Shown here one piece after another: positions 8,658-18,004 of a stretch of DNA of 64,000 nucleotides. The stretch is from contig CAVVEQ010000011.1 in NCBI GenBank assembly GCA_963747315.1, positions 1 through 64,000 of the forward strand. The letters are read 5' to 3'. The notes beneath the pieces were generated by a model that did no database searches, was not told the DNA's origin, and saw nothing but the letters and a program-made list of their open reading frames with translations. Source of the stretch: CAVVEQ01 sp963747315. GTDB taxonomy: Bacteria > Chloroflexota > Anaerolineae > Anaerolineales > Anaerolineaceae. Every line of letters starts with the position of its first letter. Position 1 is the stretch's first letter. Made by a program: the position numbers and the translations under genes.

Positions 8658-9281
8658 TTGAACGACCACAGAAATGTAAAAAAACAAATTCAGCGGAACT
8701 GGCTGGTCGATTTGGGATTGTTTCTGGCAGCCTTGGGGGCTGCGATAACCGGTATCTACTTTTTGGTTCTGCCAGTTGGCGGCTACCAGGGGGGGCGAAA
8801 CCCCTTTTATGGAATCACTTTCCTGTTCGGGCGCGAAACTTGGGATTCGCTGCATACCTGGACTGGCGTGGGAATGATCGCTGCAGCCTTAATCCACCTT
8901 TTACTACATTGGAGCTGGGTGGTGGGGATTGCAAAGCGTATTTACGGAGATATTTTTAGGCGAAGCCAAAGACTCAGCCCTACAAGCCGGATAAATATGG
9001 TTGTAGATTTAGTGGTTGCGATAGGGTTCTTCCTGACAGCTCTATCCGGGTTATATTTTCTTTTTGGGCCCGCTGGTGTTCCCAGCCGCAGCCTGCCACC
9101 ATTTATTTTCAGTGCGCAAACATGGGATTTGATTCATACCTGGGCATTCGTGGTCATGACTGCAGGGGTGATGATTCACCTGGCACTGCACTGGAGCTGG
9201 ATCGCGAGTGTCGGTTCGCGTTTACTCGCCCCATCCAAAAAAACAAAAACAATAACCGCACCTGTTGAAGTGCGTAACTAA
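8658..9281 (+). CDS. DUF4405 membrane protein with two repeated cytochrome-b-like units
   Basis: TTG 8658 is chosen as start because AAGGAG sits 6 bases upstream; a GTG at 8637 would add 7 residues without a ribosome site. The 207-residue protein has two copies of the same unit: Trp-Asp-x-x-His-Thr-Trp then HLLLHWSW in the first half, and Trp-Asp-Leu-Ile-His-Thr-Trp then HLALHWSW in the second. Each unit has two transmembrane helices carrying paired His residues, as expected for bis-His heme ligation. DUF4405 resembles the membrane cytochrome b of formate dehydrogenase and hydrogenase. A heme-binding redox or sensing role is likely. It is cotranscribed with the next gene. Confidence 0.85.
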   Translation: MNDHRNVKKQIQRNWLVDLGLFLAALGAAITGIYFLVLPVGGYQGGRNPFYGITFLFGRETWDSLHTWTGVGMIAAALIHLLLHWSWVVGIAKRIYGDIFRRSQRLSPTSRINMVVDLVVAIGFFLTALSGLYFLFGPAGVPSRSLPPFIFSAQTWDLIHTWAFVVMTAGVMIHLALHWSWIASVGSRLLAPSKKTKTITAPVEVRN

Positions 9282-9291
9282 AGGAGAAAAA

Positions 9292-9861
9292 ATGATAGGA
9301 AAAGTGATTGTCGGGATAGTTATCGCGATTGTGACGGGAGGGTTGGTTCTTGGCGCTGTAAATCGCACTGCGTCTCGCGATGTCGAAAGCAGCCGATTCA
9401 ATGCGGAGGAACATGAAATTGGCTCTTTGGATGTCCAGAATGACGATGGTTATGGTGATGGCCGAAACGGAGAGCAAGGTGAAAGTTATGGGGCGGTAAC
9501 AAACGGTAATCAAGGTGATCGGGCTGGTTTTCAGAGCTTTGAAAGTAACGAATCGGCCGGTGAGGGTTTGGCAGTTGATGCTGATGGATGGAGCGAGGTT
9601 ATAGGTATCGTAACAAGCATAGATTCCAATCTGCTTCAGATCCAGCTGGAGGACAACAGTGTGATCGAGATCAGCCGACGAGCCTGGTGGTTTTCACAGG
9701 AGCAAGGTTTTTCGGCGAGTATTGGGGATCAGGTTAACCTGACCGGTTTTTTCGAAGGCGATGAATTCGAGACAGCCAAGTTAGTTAATCTCACCACAGG
9801 TCTCAGCGTGGCTATCCGCGATGAAAACGGGCGGCCACTTTGGGCGGGTAAAGGGGGATAA
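9292..9861 (+). CDS. Membrane-anchored extracytoplasmic protein with OB-like C-terminal domain
   Basis: The start is ATG 9292, 5 bases after AAGGAG. The 189-residue protein has one N-terminal membrane segment (residues 5-23), a long acidic Asn/Gly/Glu-rich linker (about 35-100) and a folded C-terminal domain of about 80 residues. That domain carries the patterns GIVTSIDSNLLQIQLEDNS and GDQVNLTGFFEGDEFETAKL, which look like the small beta-barrel of DUF5666-type domains. The function is unknown. It lies 10 bases after the DUF4405 gene, so the two probably work together at the membrane. Confidence 0.75.
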   Translation: MIGKVIVGIVIAIVTGGLVLGAVNRTASRDVESSRFNAEEHEIGSLDVQNDDGYGDGRNGEQGESYGAVTNGNQGDRAGFQSFESNESAGEGLAVDADGWSEVIGIVTSIDSNLLQIQLEDNSVIEISRRAWWFSQEQGFSASIGDQVNLTGFFEGDEFETAKLVNLTTGLSVAIRDENGRPLWAGKGG

Positions 9862-9965
9862 GGAAACCCGGAAGAAAAGATAGAAAGATCGCCCGGTTTG
9901 TTTTTCGTTAGTGCATGTATAAGGGATTTTACATGCCAGGCAGATCGAGACCAAGGTTGAAATAA

Positions 9966-9995
9966 AACAGGGACAATTATTGAATTGTTCCTGTT
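9966..9995. terminator. Bidirectional terminator between convergent genes
   Basis: AACAGGGACAATT and AATTGTTCCTGTT pair over 13 bases with one G-U pair and a 4-base loop. T-rich sequence follows on both strands. It lies between the convergent genes ending at 9861 and 10061. Confidence 0.7.
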
Positions 9996-10060
9996 TTGCA
10001 TACCGTCGGTGCTTAAGCGAATGTTATTCTATCGCCTTCAGCATTTCCGCTGGTGATACA

Positions 10061-10759
10061 TCAAGCGTGGTCCCGTTTTTCCATCTCGTTCAGTTCCCGC
10101 GCCCGCAGGATGGTGCTGACGATGAAGATGGAATATAAAACCACCGTGATGAATCCGAGCAGCAGGTCATAAAGCTGGACGCTCCAGTTGAAGAGGTGCA
10201 CAACCGGGTTGCCCATAAAGAAGATGAGCGTATTGGCCAGAATGGCGACCGCGCGGATCTCGGTGGGACCGAATCTGCCGTAGGAAATCTTGAACTCCCC
10301 GGAAACATAGGTCGAAATAAAAACAAAGATGGATAAAAGCAGGTAACCGACCAGCGCCAGAAAAGCCAGGTTGAGATTAACGTAGGGGGAGAGACCCAAC
10401 CCAATAAAGATAATCGTTTCAGAAGCTGAATCCAGGGTGTGATCGAGAAAAAAGCCGTAACGCGGGCGTTCGATGTGGCGGAAGCGGGCCAGGGTGCCAT
10501 CCAGGCTGTCGCCGAACCAGTTGACCACGAAACCGAAGCTAGCCAGCCAGAGGAAGGCCGGGTTGTAGTTGGTCAGGTAGTAGCTGACCGCGATCAGCAC
10601 CGCTCCCGCAAACCCGATCCCTGTGAGAATATCGGGGGTCATCCACCCGGGCATGTGCTCCGCCAGCCATTTCAACGCCGGGCGCTCCAACGGACCGAGA
10701 AGAATGCGGTTCACCCGGCTGTGCTGTTCCACAGCGTGCCCTTTTTTAACTTTTGGCAA
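10061..10759 (-). CDS. CDP-alcohol phosphatidyltransferase family membrane enzyme
   Basis: The 232-residue protein has the full catalytic signature: DSLDGTLAR followed by RYGFFLDHTLD, matching D-x2-D-G-x2-A-R-x8-9-G-x3-D-x3-D. About six transmembrane helices surround it. These enzymes swap CMP of a CDP-alcohol for a second alcohol during phospholipid synthesis (phosphatidylglycerol-phosphate, phosphatidylinositol-phosphate or similar). I choose TTG 10759 because GAGGAA lies 8 bases upstream and the longer frame overlaps the acyltransferase deeply. It overlaps that gene by 14 bases, so the two form a lipid operon. The exact alcohol acceptor cannot be read from sequence. Confidence 0.88.
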   Translation of the reverse strand: MPKVKKGHAVEQHSRVNRILLGPLERPALKWLAEHMPGWMTPDILTGIGFAGAVLIAVSYYLTNYNPAFLWLASFGFVVNWFGDSLDGTLARFRHIERPRYGFFLDHTLDSASETIIFIGLGLSPYVNLNLAFLALVGYLLLSIFVFISTYVSGEFKISYGRFGPTEIRAVAILANTLIFFMGNPVVHLFNWSVQLYDLLLGFITVVLYSIFIVSTILRARELNEMEKRDHA

Positions 10760-11660
10760 TTTCTGTTTCCTCGTTTTTATCCGGCCACACCGGGAAGAAC
10801 ATGGCCCACTGCTCCGGATGAGCTGAAATGAACTTCTCGGCCACCGACAGGACCTTTTCTGTATTATAGATGATTTCCTCGCGCGGGTCACTTCGGGATT
10901 CCATCCAGAGTTTTTCCGAGCAATCGATCACATGGGTTCCATCCGGTTCGTCACGCACAGCCACCACGATCACCGGCACCCCGGTTTTTAACGCCAGGCG
11001 GGTGTAAAAAACTGGCAGTCGCGAAGGGCGACCGAAGAACTTTGGAGAATAGCTCGATTCCGGTGCAGGGCGGTCCAGGCCGGTCATGACCATGCCGTTA
11101 TTCTGCAGGCGCTGGCGGGCAAGCTGAAGTGCGTAGGCGGAAATAGGCGCGATCTCCAGGCCGTGCTCCTCGCGGATCTCGTTTTGTTTTGCATATTGAC
11201 CGGTGGGATTGGGTACGGATAATCCAAGGATCTTTAACCCGCGCCGGGCAAGAACCATCATCCCCAGGTCGAATGCGCTCAAGTGCACCCCAAGGACCAT
11301 CACACCGAAGGGTTTGGTTGTCCAGGTTTCCACCAGGTCTTCCACGGCAGGGCTGAACCGGATCAGACGCTCGATCTCTACCGGTTTTTCCAGGTTATGG
11401 TAGAACTCAAAAAGCCGGCGCATATGGCCTTGAAGGGAAGAAGCAACAAGCGAGTCAAGCTGAGCAGGATCCGTTCCGGCTCCGCTAACTACGGATAGAT
11501 TGGCGCGCAACGATCGCACCATTTTCCTGTCTTTATCAGAAGCCAGGTAGGATGCAGTCCGGTCTGCCAGCCAATACCCGGTTTTCCCGGGCATGGTTTT
11601 CCCAAGAAATAATCCCAGGCGGATGCTGGCTGAAGAGTAATATAGCGAGCTTAATCTCAT
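10746..11660 (-). CDS. LpxL/HtrB-like lysophospholipid acyltransferase
   Basis: ATG 11660 gives a 304-residue protein; the frame continues to 11753 but the extra residues look non-homologous. The acyltransferase HxxxxD motif is present as GVHLSAFDLG (about residue 140), and the conserved downstream block GMVMTGLDRPAPES is followed by FFGRPSRLPVFYTRLAL, typical of lipid A and PIM acyltransferases. The reaction is acyl transfer from acyl-carrier or CoA to a glycolipid. It is coupled to a CDP-alcohol phosphatidyltransferase, the arrangement known from phosphatidylinositol mannoside synthesis in actinobacteria. That parallel is inference, and no mannosyltransferase is adjacent here. Confidence 0.86.
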   Translation of the reverse strand: MRLSSLYYSSASIRLGLFLGKTMPGKTGYWLADRTASYLASDKDRKMVRSLRANLSVVSGAGTDPAQLDSLVASSLQGHMRRLFEFYHNLEKPVEIERLIRFSPAVEDLVETWTTKPFGVMVLGVHLSAFDLGMMVLARRGLKILGLSVPNPTGQYAKQNEIREEHGLEIAPISAYALQLARQRLQNNGMVMTGLDRPAPESSYSPKFFGRPSRLPVFYTRLALKTGVPVIVVAVRDEPDGTHVIDCSEKLWMESRSDPREEIIYNTEKVLSVAEKFISAHPEQWAMFFPVWPDKNEETEIAKS

Positions 11661-11751
11661 AAAAATTTCCGGTCTTGCAGGAGCGAATCGATTATAACGA
11701 AAAAACACTGTTGACAGTAAACGGCTTTCCCCGCGGAGAAGGATTTGCTTC

Positions 11752-11780
11752 ATGACAGGGGCAATGTAAAAAAGTATAAT
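11752..11780 (+). promoter_or_regulatory. Promoter of the flavodiiron protein gene
   Basis: ATGACA (11752-11757) and a perfect TATAAT (11775-11780) are 17 bases apart. A strong CAGGAGGA ribosome site follows at 11791 before ATG 11808. Confidence 0.65.
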
Positions 11781-11807
11781 TTGAACGATTCAGGAGGATC
11801 GATACGA

Positions 11808-12987
11808 ATGAAAGCTCGCAAGATTACCAACAACATCTCCCTGCTGGGGGCAATCGATTGGAATCGCACGCTCTTCGATTCCCTCATCCCGCTGCCGCAC
11901 GGTACCAGCTATAACGCTTACCTGGTGAAGGGTGGACAGAAGACATGCCTTACTCGACGCCGCGGACCCCTCGCTCCAGGATCAGCTCATGGAGCAGCTT
12001 GAGGAAGTTCCGTCCGTCGATTTCGTCATTGCCCACCACGCCGAGCAGGATCACTCCGGCGCGCTACCGCTGGTGATGGCCAAATACCCGAAGGCCACCC
12101 TCGTTTGCTCGCAGAAAGCTTCGGGTATGCTGCAGGACCTCCTGGACCTGCCCGCCGACCGCATCCGGGTGGTTGCTGATGGCGAGACGCTGGAGCTGGG
12201 CGGGGCGACCCTTGAATTTATCTACACGCCCTGGGTGCACTGGCCGGAAACGATGTGTTCCTACCTGCGCGAGGAAAAGACGCTGTTTTCCTGCGATTTT
12301 TTTGGCTCACACCTGGCCACCAGCCAGGTTTTCGCCGGGGATGACCCCGTGGTGTATCCCGCTGCCAAGCGTTACTATGCCGAAATCATGATGCCCTTCA
12401 GGGTACCGATCCAAAAGAACCTGGAGCGGCTTTCTGCTTTAGAGATCGAGCGCATTTGCCCGAGCCACGGACCGGTCTATGATAAACCACTGTGGATCCT
12501 GGATGCCTACCGGGAGTGGGTTTCCGCGCCGCCTAAGAATGAAGTGGTTATTCCCTATATCTCCATGCACCATTCCACGGCGATGCTGGTGCAGCGCATG
12601 GCGGGAGCGCTTGCCGAGCGCGGTGTGCGGGTGAAGGTGTTTGACCTGACCGTGACCGACCTGGGCGAGCTTGCCATGGCCCTGGTGGATGCCGCCACGA
12701 TTGTTGTGGGCACACCCATCATGCTGGGCGGTCCGCACCCGCTGGTGGGGTACGCGCTCGGTCTGGCCAGTTTACTAAAACCCAAGGCGAAATTTGCAGC
12801 CTTCCTGGTCTCCTACGGCTGGGGGGCGGGGGCGGTGGAGCGTTTGCCCGGATTGATCGAAGGCCTGCGTGTTGAGGCTTTGCCGGGGGTGGTGGCGCGG
12901 GGCATGCCGCGCCAGGCTGAATTGGAGGCAGTGGATGCACTGGCCGAGAGGATTGTCGCGAAACACAAAGAGCTGGGATTGAAGTAA
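11808..12987 (+). CDS. Flavodiiron protein (oxygen or nitric oxide reductase), one frameshift
   Basis: The N-terminal domain is a metallo-beta-lactamase-fold diiron domain with HxExDH as HAEQDH, then His in VHWPETM, Asp in FSCDFFGSH and His in CPSHGPVY, so all iron ligands are present. The C-terminal half is a flavodoxin domain opening YISMHHSTAMLVQ and containing GTPIMLGGPHP for FMN binding. The frame breaks near 11946, where removing one base turns ACATGCCTT into Thr-Ala-Leu and restores TALLDAADPS. The corrected length is 392 residues, normal for class A enzymes. Such proteins detoxify O2 or NO in anaerobes. It has its own promoter and ribosome site. Confidence 0.92.
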
Positions 12988-13003
12988 CCCCTTAAGGATC
13001 AAA

Positions 13004-13338
13004 ATGGAGATCGAGCCCGATTTATTAAAAGCAGGCGATACTGCAATAATTGTTTTTACACATGGTGATAATTTCCGGCTGGATCCACAAACGGGAGATG
13101 GCGAGACCGGCAACTGGAAAATATCAACCGATGCGCTCGAGTTCGTGAACAAATAATCATTTACCTCGCCGAAAGGGAGAATCGAACCAATCCTACTGGA
13201 ATTATTCGGTTTTCGAAAAGCGAGGAGCCAGGTCGATTAATCCGCAGGTTCTCGGATTTGAATGAAATACTACAACGAATTAAATTGGATCGAATTTTCA
13301 GGGGGAGTCAGAACCCTGTGCACTTATTAAGCAAGTAA
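13004..13338 (+). CDS. Small protein of unknown function, frameshifted
   Basis: The first 50 codons from ATG 13004 (AAGGA 6 bases upstream) read MEIEPDLLKAGDTAIIVFTH and end at TAA 13154 in an AAA run. Adding one A there continues without a break as IIIYLAERENRTNPTGIIRF to the stop at 13338, giving about 111 residues. Both parts have coding-like composition and join logically as VNKIIIYLAE, so I treat them as one gene with a homopolymer error. I do not recognise the family. It sits between the flavodiiron gene and the convergent histidine kinase. Confidence 0.5.
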
Positions 13339-13405
13339 GATGCGATAACAGCTTTCCAGATAATAACCTCAGAGAGAATTACCCGAGTGGTTATTACTGT
13401 TGTTA

Positions 13406-14791
13406 TCAGCGGAAACTCAGCAAAATGCAGTCCCACCCCGGGGTGGATTCCACCCAAACCCGACCGCCATGGGATTCCACCAGGGCTTTAACGATAGCTA
13501 GCCCCAACCCGGATTCCCCGTTCTCGCTGTGCCGGGATTTATCACCTCGATGAAACCGATCAAAGATGTGGGGAAGCTCATCCGCAGGGATGCCGACGCC
13601 ATTATCCTGGACCCGAATCAATACTTCATTATGGGAAGTTACCGCGCCGAGGATGATTCTGCCTTTTTCGGGAGTGTAACGCAAAGCGTTGGTCACCAAA
13701 TTTCCGAGCACCTGCATCATGCGGGACTCATCCACGCGGATTACCGGCAAGCCGTCTTTCGCCTCCACCACCAAGTTAACCTTCTGCTGGCGGGCGGTGT
13801 GTGAAAAGAGCTCCGCCGCTCGTTTGAGCAGATCCCCGGGGGCAAGATCCTGCAGGTGGAGGAAAAGCTCGCCGGAATCGGCCAGCGAGAGCACCTTGAG
13901 GTCATCCACTAATTTCTGCAGCCGTTCGATCTCCGTGTAGATCAGGGTCAACCGTTCGGGGGTGGGCTTGAGCACTCCATCGCGCATGGATTCAATATAC
14001 CCGGCGATCACTGTCAGCGGCGTGCGCAGGTCATGGGCGATATCGGCGGTGAGCTGGCGGCGCTGCTTGTTGACCCGCACGACTTCGGAGCTCATCTGGT
14101 TGAATGACCGGGCTAACTGGCCGATCTCATCCTGCGATTTCACGTTTACCTGCTGTTCCAGCTCCCCGGCTGCCATTCCCTCGGCGGCATTCTTGAGCGC
14201 TTTGATCGGCTTTGTGAGGGTGCGGGCCAACAGAATCCCGATCAGAATTGCCACACCCAGCGCTGCCAGGCTGGCATAAAGCAATGCATTGTAAGTTCGC
14301 TCCAGATAGCGCGATTCCGCCGGTCGGAATTGGGAGATCTGGCGGGCAGTGAGAATGATGCCGACGGTTTGCCCGTTCACCTTAAAAGTTTGTCCCGCAG
14401 AAAGCTCTTCACTGGGGAGGACGGTTCCCGCTGGGTAGGAAGGATCGACGGACACGATCACCAGTCCGCTGGCATCCGCCAGGCCGAAGAGCGACCGCCG
14501 CTGATCCTGCGGGGCATGAACCACCGGGTTGTTATCCGGTGGGGGAGGATTGTTGGAGGGCATGCTGGTGACCTCGATCAATTCCCAGGCAGCAGCGACC
14601 CCACCCCAAGATCCATTGACCGAATAATATTCCGCCAGTACCTGCTCGATCCGGCTGCGCTGCTGGTCGATCAGGAACTGGGTGAAGCGGTCCTGGCTTG
14701 TAATGCGGATGAAAAGCCCGACCAGCCCGGCGGTGGTGAATGCCACCAGGATGAACGCGAGCGTAAGTTTGACGGTAATGGACCTAAACAT
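13406..14791 (-). CDS. Membrane sensor histidine kinase with HAMP domain
   Basis: The 461-residue protein has two transmembrane helices (about 8-28 and 163-185) around an extracytoplasmic sensor of about 130 residues. A HAMP domain follows (about 186-240), then the H-box DIAHDLRTPLTV, and the ATPase domain with N-box LGNLVTNALRYTP, G1 DNGVGIP and G2 GLGLAIV. ATG 14791 overlaps the response regulator stop by 8 bases, so the pair is cotranscribed. It diverges from the MacAB-type exporter genes, which suggests it controls them in response to envelope or antimicrobial stress. The sensor ligand is unknown. Confidence 0.93.
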   Translation of the reverse strand: MFRSITVKLTLAFILVAFTTAGLVGLFIRITSQDRFTQFLIDQQRSRIEQVLAEYYSVNGSWGGVAAAWELIEVTSMPSNNPPPPDNNPVVHAPQDQRRSLFGLADASGLVIVSVDPSYPAGTVLPSEELSAGQTFKVNGQTVGIILTARQISQFRPAESRYLERTYNALLYASLAALGVAILIGILLARTLTKPIKALKNAAEGMAAGELEQQVNVKSQDEIGQLARSFNQMSSEVVRVNKQRRQLTADIAHDLRTPLTVIAGYIESMRDGVLKPTPERLTLIYTEIERLQKLVDDLKVLSLADSGELFLHLQDLAPGDLLKRAAELFSHTARQQKVNLVVEAKDGLPVIRVDESRMMQVLGNLVTNALRYTPEKGRIILGAVTSHNEVLIRVQDNGVGIPADELPHIFDRFHRGDKSRHSENGESGLGLAIVKALVESHGGRVWVESTPGWDCILLSFR

Positions 14792-15482
14792 GGGGTTCTG
14801 GCTCCCTGTGGAATCGATACCCGATTCCGAACACGGTTTCCACAAAACGAGGATTAGCGGGGTCTTTTTCAATCTTCATCCGCAGGTTGCGTATGTGTAC
14901 GTTCAGGGTGCTTTCCAGCCCCGCGAAACCGCTATCCGCCAGTTCCGAAACCAGATCCTCGCGCGAAAAAACCCTGCCAGGGGAGCGCATCAGGGTGGCA
15001 AGCAGGTCAAATTCAATAGGGGTGAGAGTTACTAGATTTCCATCAGCTGTCACTTCATGGGTGCGGCGGTCAAGTTCAATCCCTTCGCTCTTCAACACTT
15101 CATTGCGCAGGGGTGCCTCCTCCATGCGTCTTAGGACCGCGCGGATACGGGCGGTCAACTCGCGCATGCGGAAAGGTTTGACCACGTAATCATCCGCCCC
15201 GAGATCCAGCCCCAACACAGCGTCGGTTTCCTCCTCCCGGGCAGTGATGATGATCACCGGTGTTTGCCGTTCCTGGCGGTACTGGCGCAGGAACTGGTAC
15301 CCATCCATGCGGGGCATCATGATATCGAGGAGGATCAGGTCGGGTTGTTCGTGCCGGGCTGCGTAAATGGCGTTTTGGCCATCCATGGCAGTTACCACCC
15401 GGAAACCTTGCTCGGTCAGGTAATCCTGCACGAGCTGGCGAACACTGGACTGGTCATCGACAACAAGGATGGTCTGGGGCAT
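14784..15482 (-). CDS. OmpR/PhoB-family response regulator
   Basis: This 232-residue protein has a receiver domain (DDQSSV acidic pair near residue 8, phosphorylation Asp in LILLDIMMPRMDG near 53, Lys in VVKPFRMRELTAR near 103) and a winged-helix DNA-binding domain at the C-terminus (LTPIEFDLLATLMRSPG and the recognition-helix region ESTLNVHIRNLRMKIE). It is the first gene of the two-gene operon with the histidine kinase. It probably binds in the intergenic region 15483-15727. Confidence 0.95.
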   Translation of the reverse strand: MPQTILVVDDQSSVRQLVQDYLTEQGFRVVTAMDGQNAIYAARHEQPDLILLDIMMPRMDGYQFLRQYRQERQTPVIIITAREEETDAVLGLDLGADDYVVKPFRMRELTARIRAVLRRMEEAPLRNEVLKSEGIELDRRTHEVTADGNLVTLTPIEFDLLATLMRSPGRVFSREDLVSELADSGFAGLESTLNVHIRNLRMKIEKDPANPRFVETVFGIGYRFHREPEPHV

Positions 15483-15727
15483 ATTTTTCTCTGGAATTAA
15501 ATGGCTTTTTTTCCATAATTCCGGCTTTAGGGTATCACAGATTTATTTATTTTTTATTCAAGCGGAATTCATTTTTCATTTCCCGCGGTGAAGAAGAATT
15601 ATCAAATAATTCATCCCTTCTAAACCAAAACTTAATACCTCCCCGCTACACTATTGCCAGAAAGAAGACGTATTACCAGCCTCGGGCTGGATAAATTCAA
15701 AAATCAACTTCACCCAGGAGATCGGCA
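15483..15727. other. Divergent promoter region between the two-component system and the MacAB-type operon
   Basis: This A+T-rich stretch carries poly-T/A blocks near 15540-15575 and presumably holds promoters in both directions and a response-regulator site. I could not pick out a convincing direct repeat. CAGGAG precedes ATG 15728. Confidence 0.4.
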
Positions 15728-17231
15728 ATGGTCGAAAAAATTAAGAACACAACCAGCAGATCGATTCAAAAAATTCGGAGATTCCCATGGAAGGAAAAAA
15801 AGACCCGCCGCGCGCTTGTGATCACCGGGTCAGTATTGCTCGTTCTTATCCTGGCAGGCTCGGGGTTCGCCATTTTGCGTGATCAGCAGGCGACCACGAG
15901 CGCTGACAGCAATGATGGTTATCAGACTGCCGTGGTAAGAAACGGAACTTTAACCATTTCGGCCAGCGGATCCGGTACGTTGGTGGGCAGCAACTCCACC
16001 TCCCTAGCGTTTCCGATCGCCGGTGTGGTTAAGAAATTGTATGTGACTGCAGGCGAGCAGGTCACCGAGGGACAGGCACTGGCGGACTTGGAAGATACCC
16101 GAACGCTGGTTGCCGAAGTCGCAGCAGCGGAAGGCAATCTGGCTGCTGCCCAGAAAGCCAAAGACGATCTTGCGGCAAGTTCTAAAGGCAACCTTGCGGA
16201 AGCCCAGCTCGCGCTGGTGACCGCTCAGATCGAACTGAACGACGCCAAGAACAAAGTGCTCACCTGGGTCAGCCACCGGGGATCGGATTCGATGATCGAA
16301 ACCTCAGAATCCGCGCTGGCGGTCGCCAAGGTGAATTTGGATCGAGCGCAGGAATTCTACGATCGATTTAAATCGCGCCCACTAAGCGACCCTGACCGTG
16401 TGGAGGCTCAGAACCGTTTGATTTCCGCCCAAACTACCTACCAGCAAGCAAAATACACCCTGGATTACCTGGAATCCAAGCCGACCAACCTTGAGGTGCA
16501 GAAGAACGATCAAAACCTGGCAATTGCCCAGGCTGCGGTCACGAAAGCTGAATCAGATCTGAAATTCCTGCAGGAACACGATGGGATAGACCCGGCTGAG
16601 TTTGGAGCCGCTGAGAACAATCTTGCCCAAGCCCAGGTGGCGTATGATCAGGCGATTGAAAACCTGGCGAACGCAACTTTGAAAGCCCCCTTTGACGGCA
16701 CGATCATCTCCATTGCAGGCGATGAGGGTGATTTGGTCACCTCCGAAGCATTCATCGTGATCGCGGACCTGAGCCACCCGGATGTTAAACTTTTCCTACG
16801 ATGAGACCGACCTGGATAAGGTGGCTGTGGGGGATAAGGCCCAGGTTGTATTCGATGCGGTTCCCGATTCCACCTACGATGCGACAGTAACAAGTGTCAG
16901 CCCTTCGCTGACCAGCTCGCAGGGATACTCAGTGCTTACCGGGATTGCCCGGCTGGAAAATATGGAGGCGAACTCCACCCAGAAATTTGTGGAAGGGATG
17001 ACCGCCTCGGTGGAGGTGATTAGCGCGGAAGCCCAGGATGTCGTTCTGGTCCCCGTGGAAGCGCTGCATGACATTGGGGACGGGGAGTACGCGGTGTTTG
17101 TGGTGGACGAGGATGGCAATCTAAAGTTGACGGTGGTTGAAGTAGGCCTCAACGACGGCACTTATGCTGAGATCAAATCCAGCCTCACTGCCGGTCAGCT
17201 CGTATCCACCGGGGTTATGGAGACGCAGTGA
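15728..17231 (+). CDS. MacA/HlyD-type membrane fusion (adaptor) protein, one frameshift
   Basis: The protein has an N-terminal membrane anchor (about residues 33-55), a split biotinyl-lipoyl domain (VVKKLYVTAGEQVTEGQALA, closed by TLKAPFDGTIISIAGDEG), and between them a long coiled-coil hairpin rich in Ala, Gln and Asn (about residues 125-310). A beta-barrel and membrane-proximal domain follow. The frame breaks in the A-run at 16786-16788: dropping one A gives VNFSYDETDLDKV and an open frame to 17231. Corrected length is about 500 residues. It links the MacB-type transporter encoded next to the outside. A Gram-negative-like outer partner is not encoded here. Confidence 0.9.
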
Positions 17232-18004
17232 TGACGCACCCCTCTGTCATTATTGAAACCATCGGCCTGAAAAAGATCTATGGTGAAGGTGATAACCTGG
17301 TGGCGGCATTGGACGGAGTCGACATCAGCATTTTGGAAGGCGAGTTCATAGCCATCATGGGGCCAAGCGGCTCGGGAAAAAGCACGCTTCTCAACCTGCT
17401 GGCCTGCCTGGACCGACCCAGCGATGGAAAGTACATTCTCGCTGGAGAAGACGTCAGCAATTACGACCGCACGGAACTGGCGCGGATTCGCAGCAAACAA
17501 CTGGGCTTCATCTTCCAATCCTATAATCTGCTGCCGCGCCTGACGGCATTGGAGAACACCATGCTTCCGATGATGTACCAGCATGAGAACAAACGCAGCG
17601 ATCCCGAACTCAGGCTCGTCGCCGCGGAAGCTCTGAGCGCAGTTGGCCTGACGGACCGCTCTCACCATTTTCCCAGCCAGCTATCCGGGGGGCAGCAGCA
17701 GCGCGTGGCCATTGCACGGGCGCTGATAAATGACCCCATCCTCATTCTGGCGGATGAACCGACCGGGAACCTGGACTCGCATTCCAGTGAAGAAATCCTA
17801 TCGCTTCTCCATAATTTGCATGAGGAGCGGGGACGCACGATCGTAATGGTAACGCATGAGCTGGATGTGGCCATGCACACCACCAGAATTTTACACATCA
17901 AAGATGGAAAGCTGGCTTCGGACGCTCTCAACCACCATCAGGTGGGCAATGGCAACGGGAAGAAAACAAAAGGCAGCAAGCCAGTCAAGGAGAAAACACA
18001 ATGA
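17231..18004 (+). CDS. MacB/LolD-type ABC transporter ATP-binding protein
   Basis: The 257-residue ATPase has Walker A GPSGSGKST (about residue 42), Q-loop in FQSYNLLPRLTAL, signature LSGGQQQRVAIAR and Walker B LILADEPTGNLD, the version typical of the MacB/LolD/FtsE branch. ATG 17231 shares a base with the adaptor stop; the GTG one codon earlier is an alternative. The C-terminus has an extra Lys-rich tail. It powers the permease encoded with a 4-base overlap downstream. Confidence 0.95.
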   Translation: MTHPSVIIETIGLKKIYGEGDNLVAALDGVDISILEGEFIAIMGPSGSGKSTLLNLLACLDRPSDGKYILAGEDVSNYDRTELARIRSKQLGFIFQSYNLLPRLTALENTMLPMMYQHENKRSDPELRLVAAEALSAVGLTDRSHHFPSQLSGGQQQRVAIARALINDPILILADEPTGNLDSHSSEEILSLLHNLHEERGRTIVMVTHELDVAMHTTRILHIKDGKLASDALNHHQVGNGNGKKTKGSKPVKEKTQ

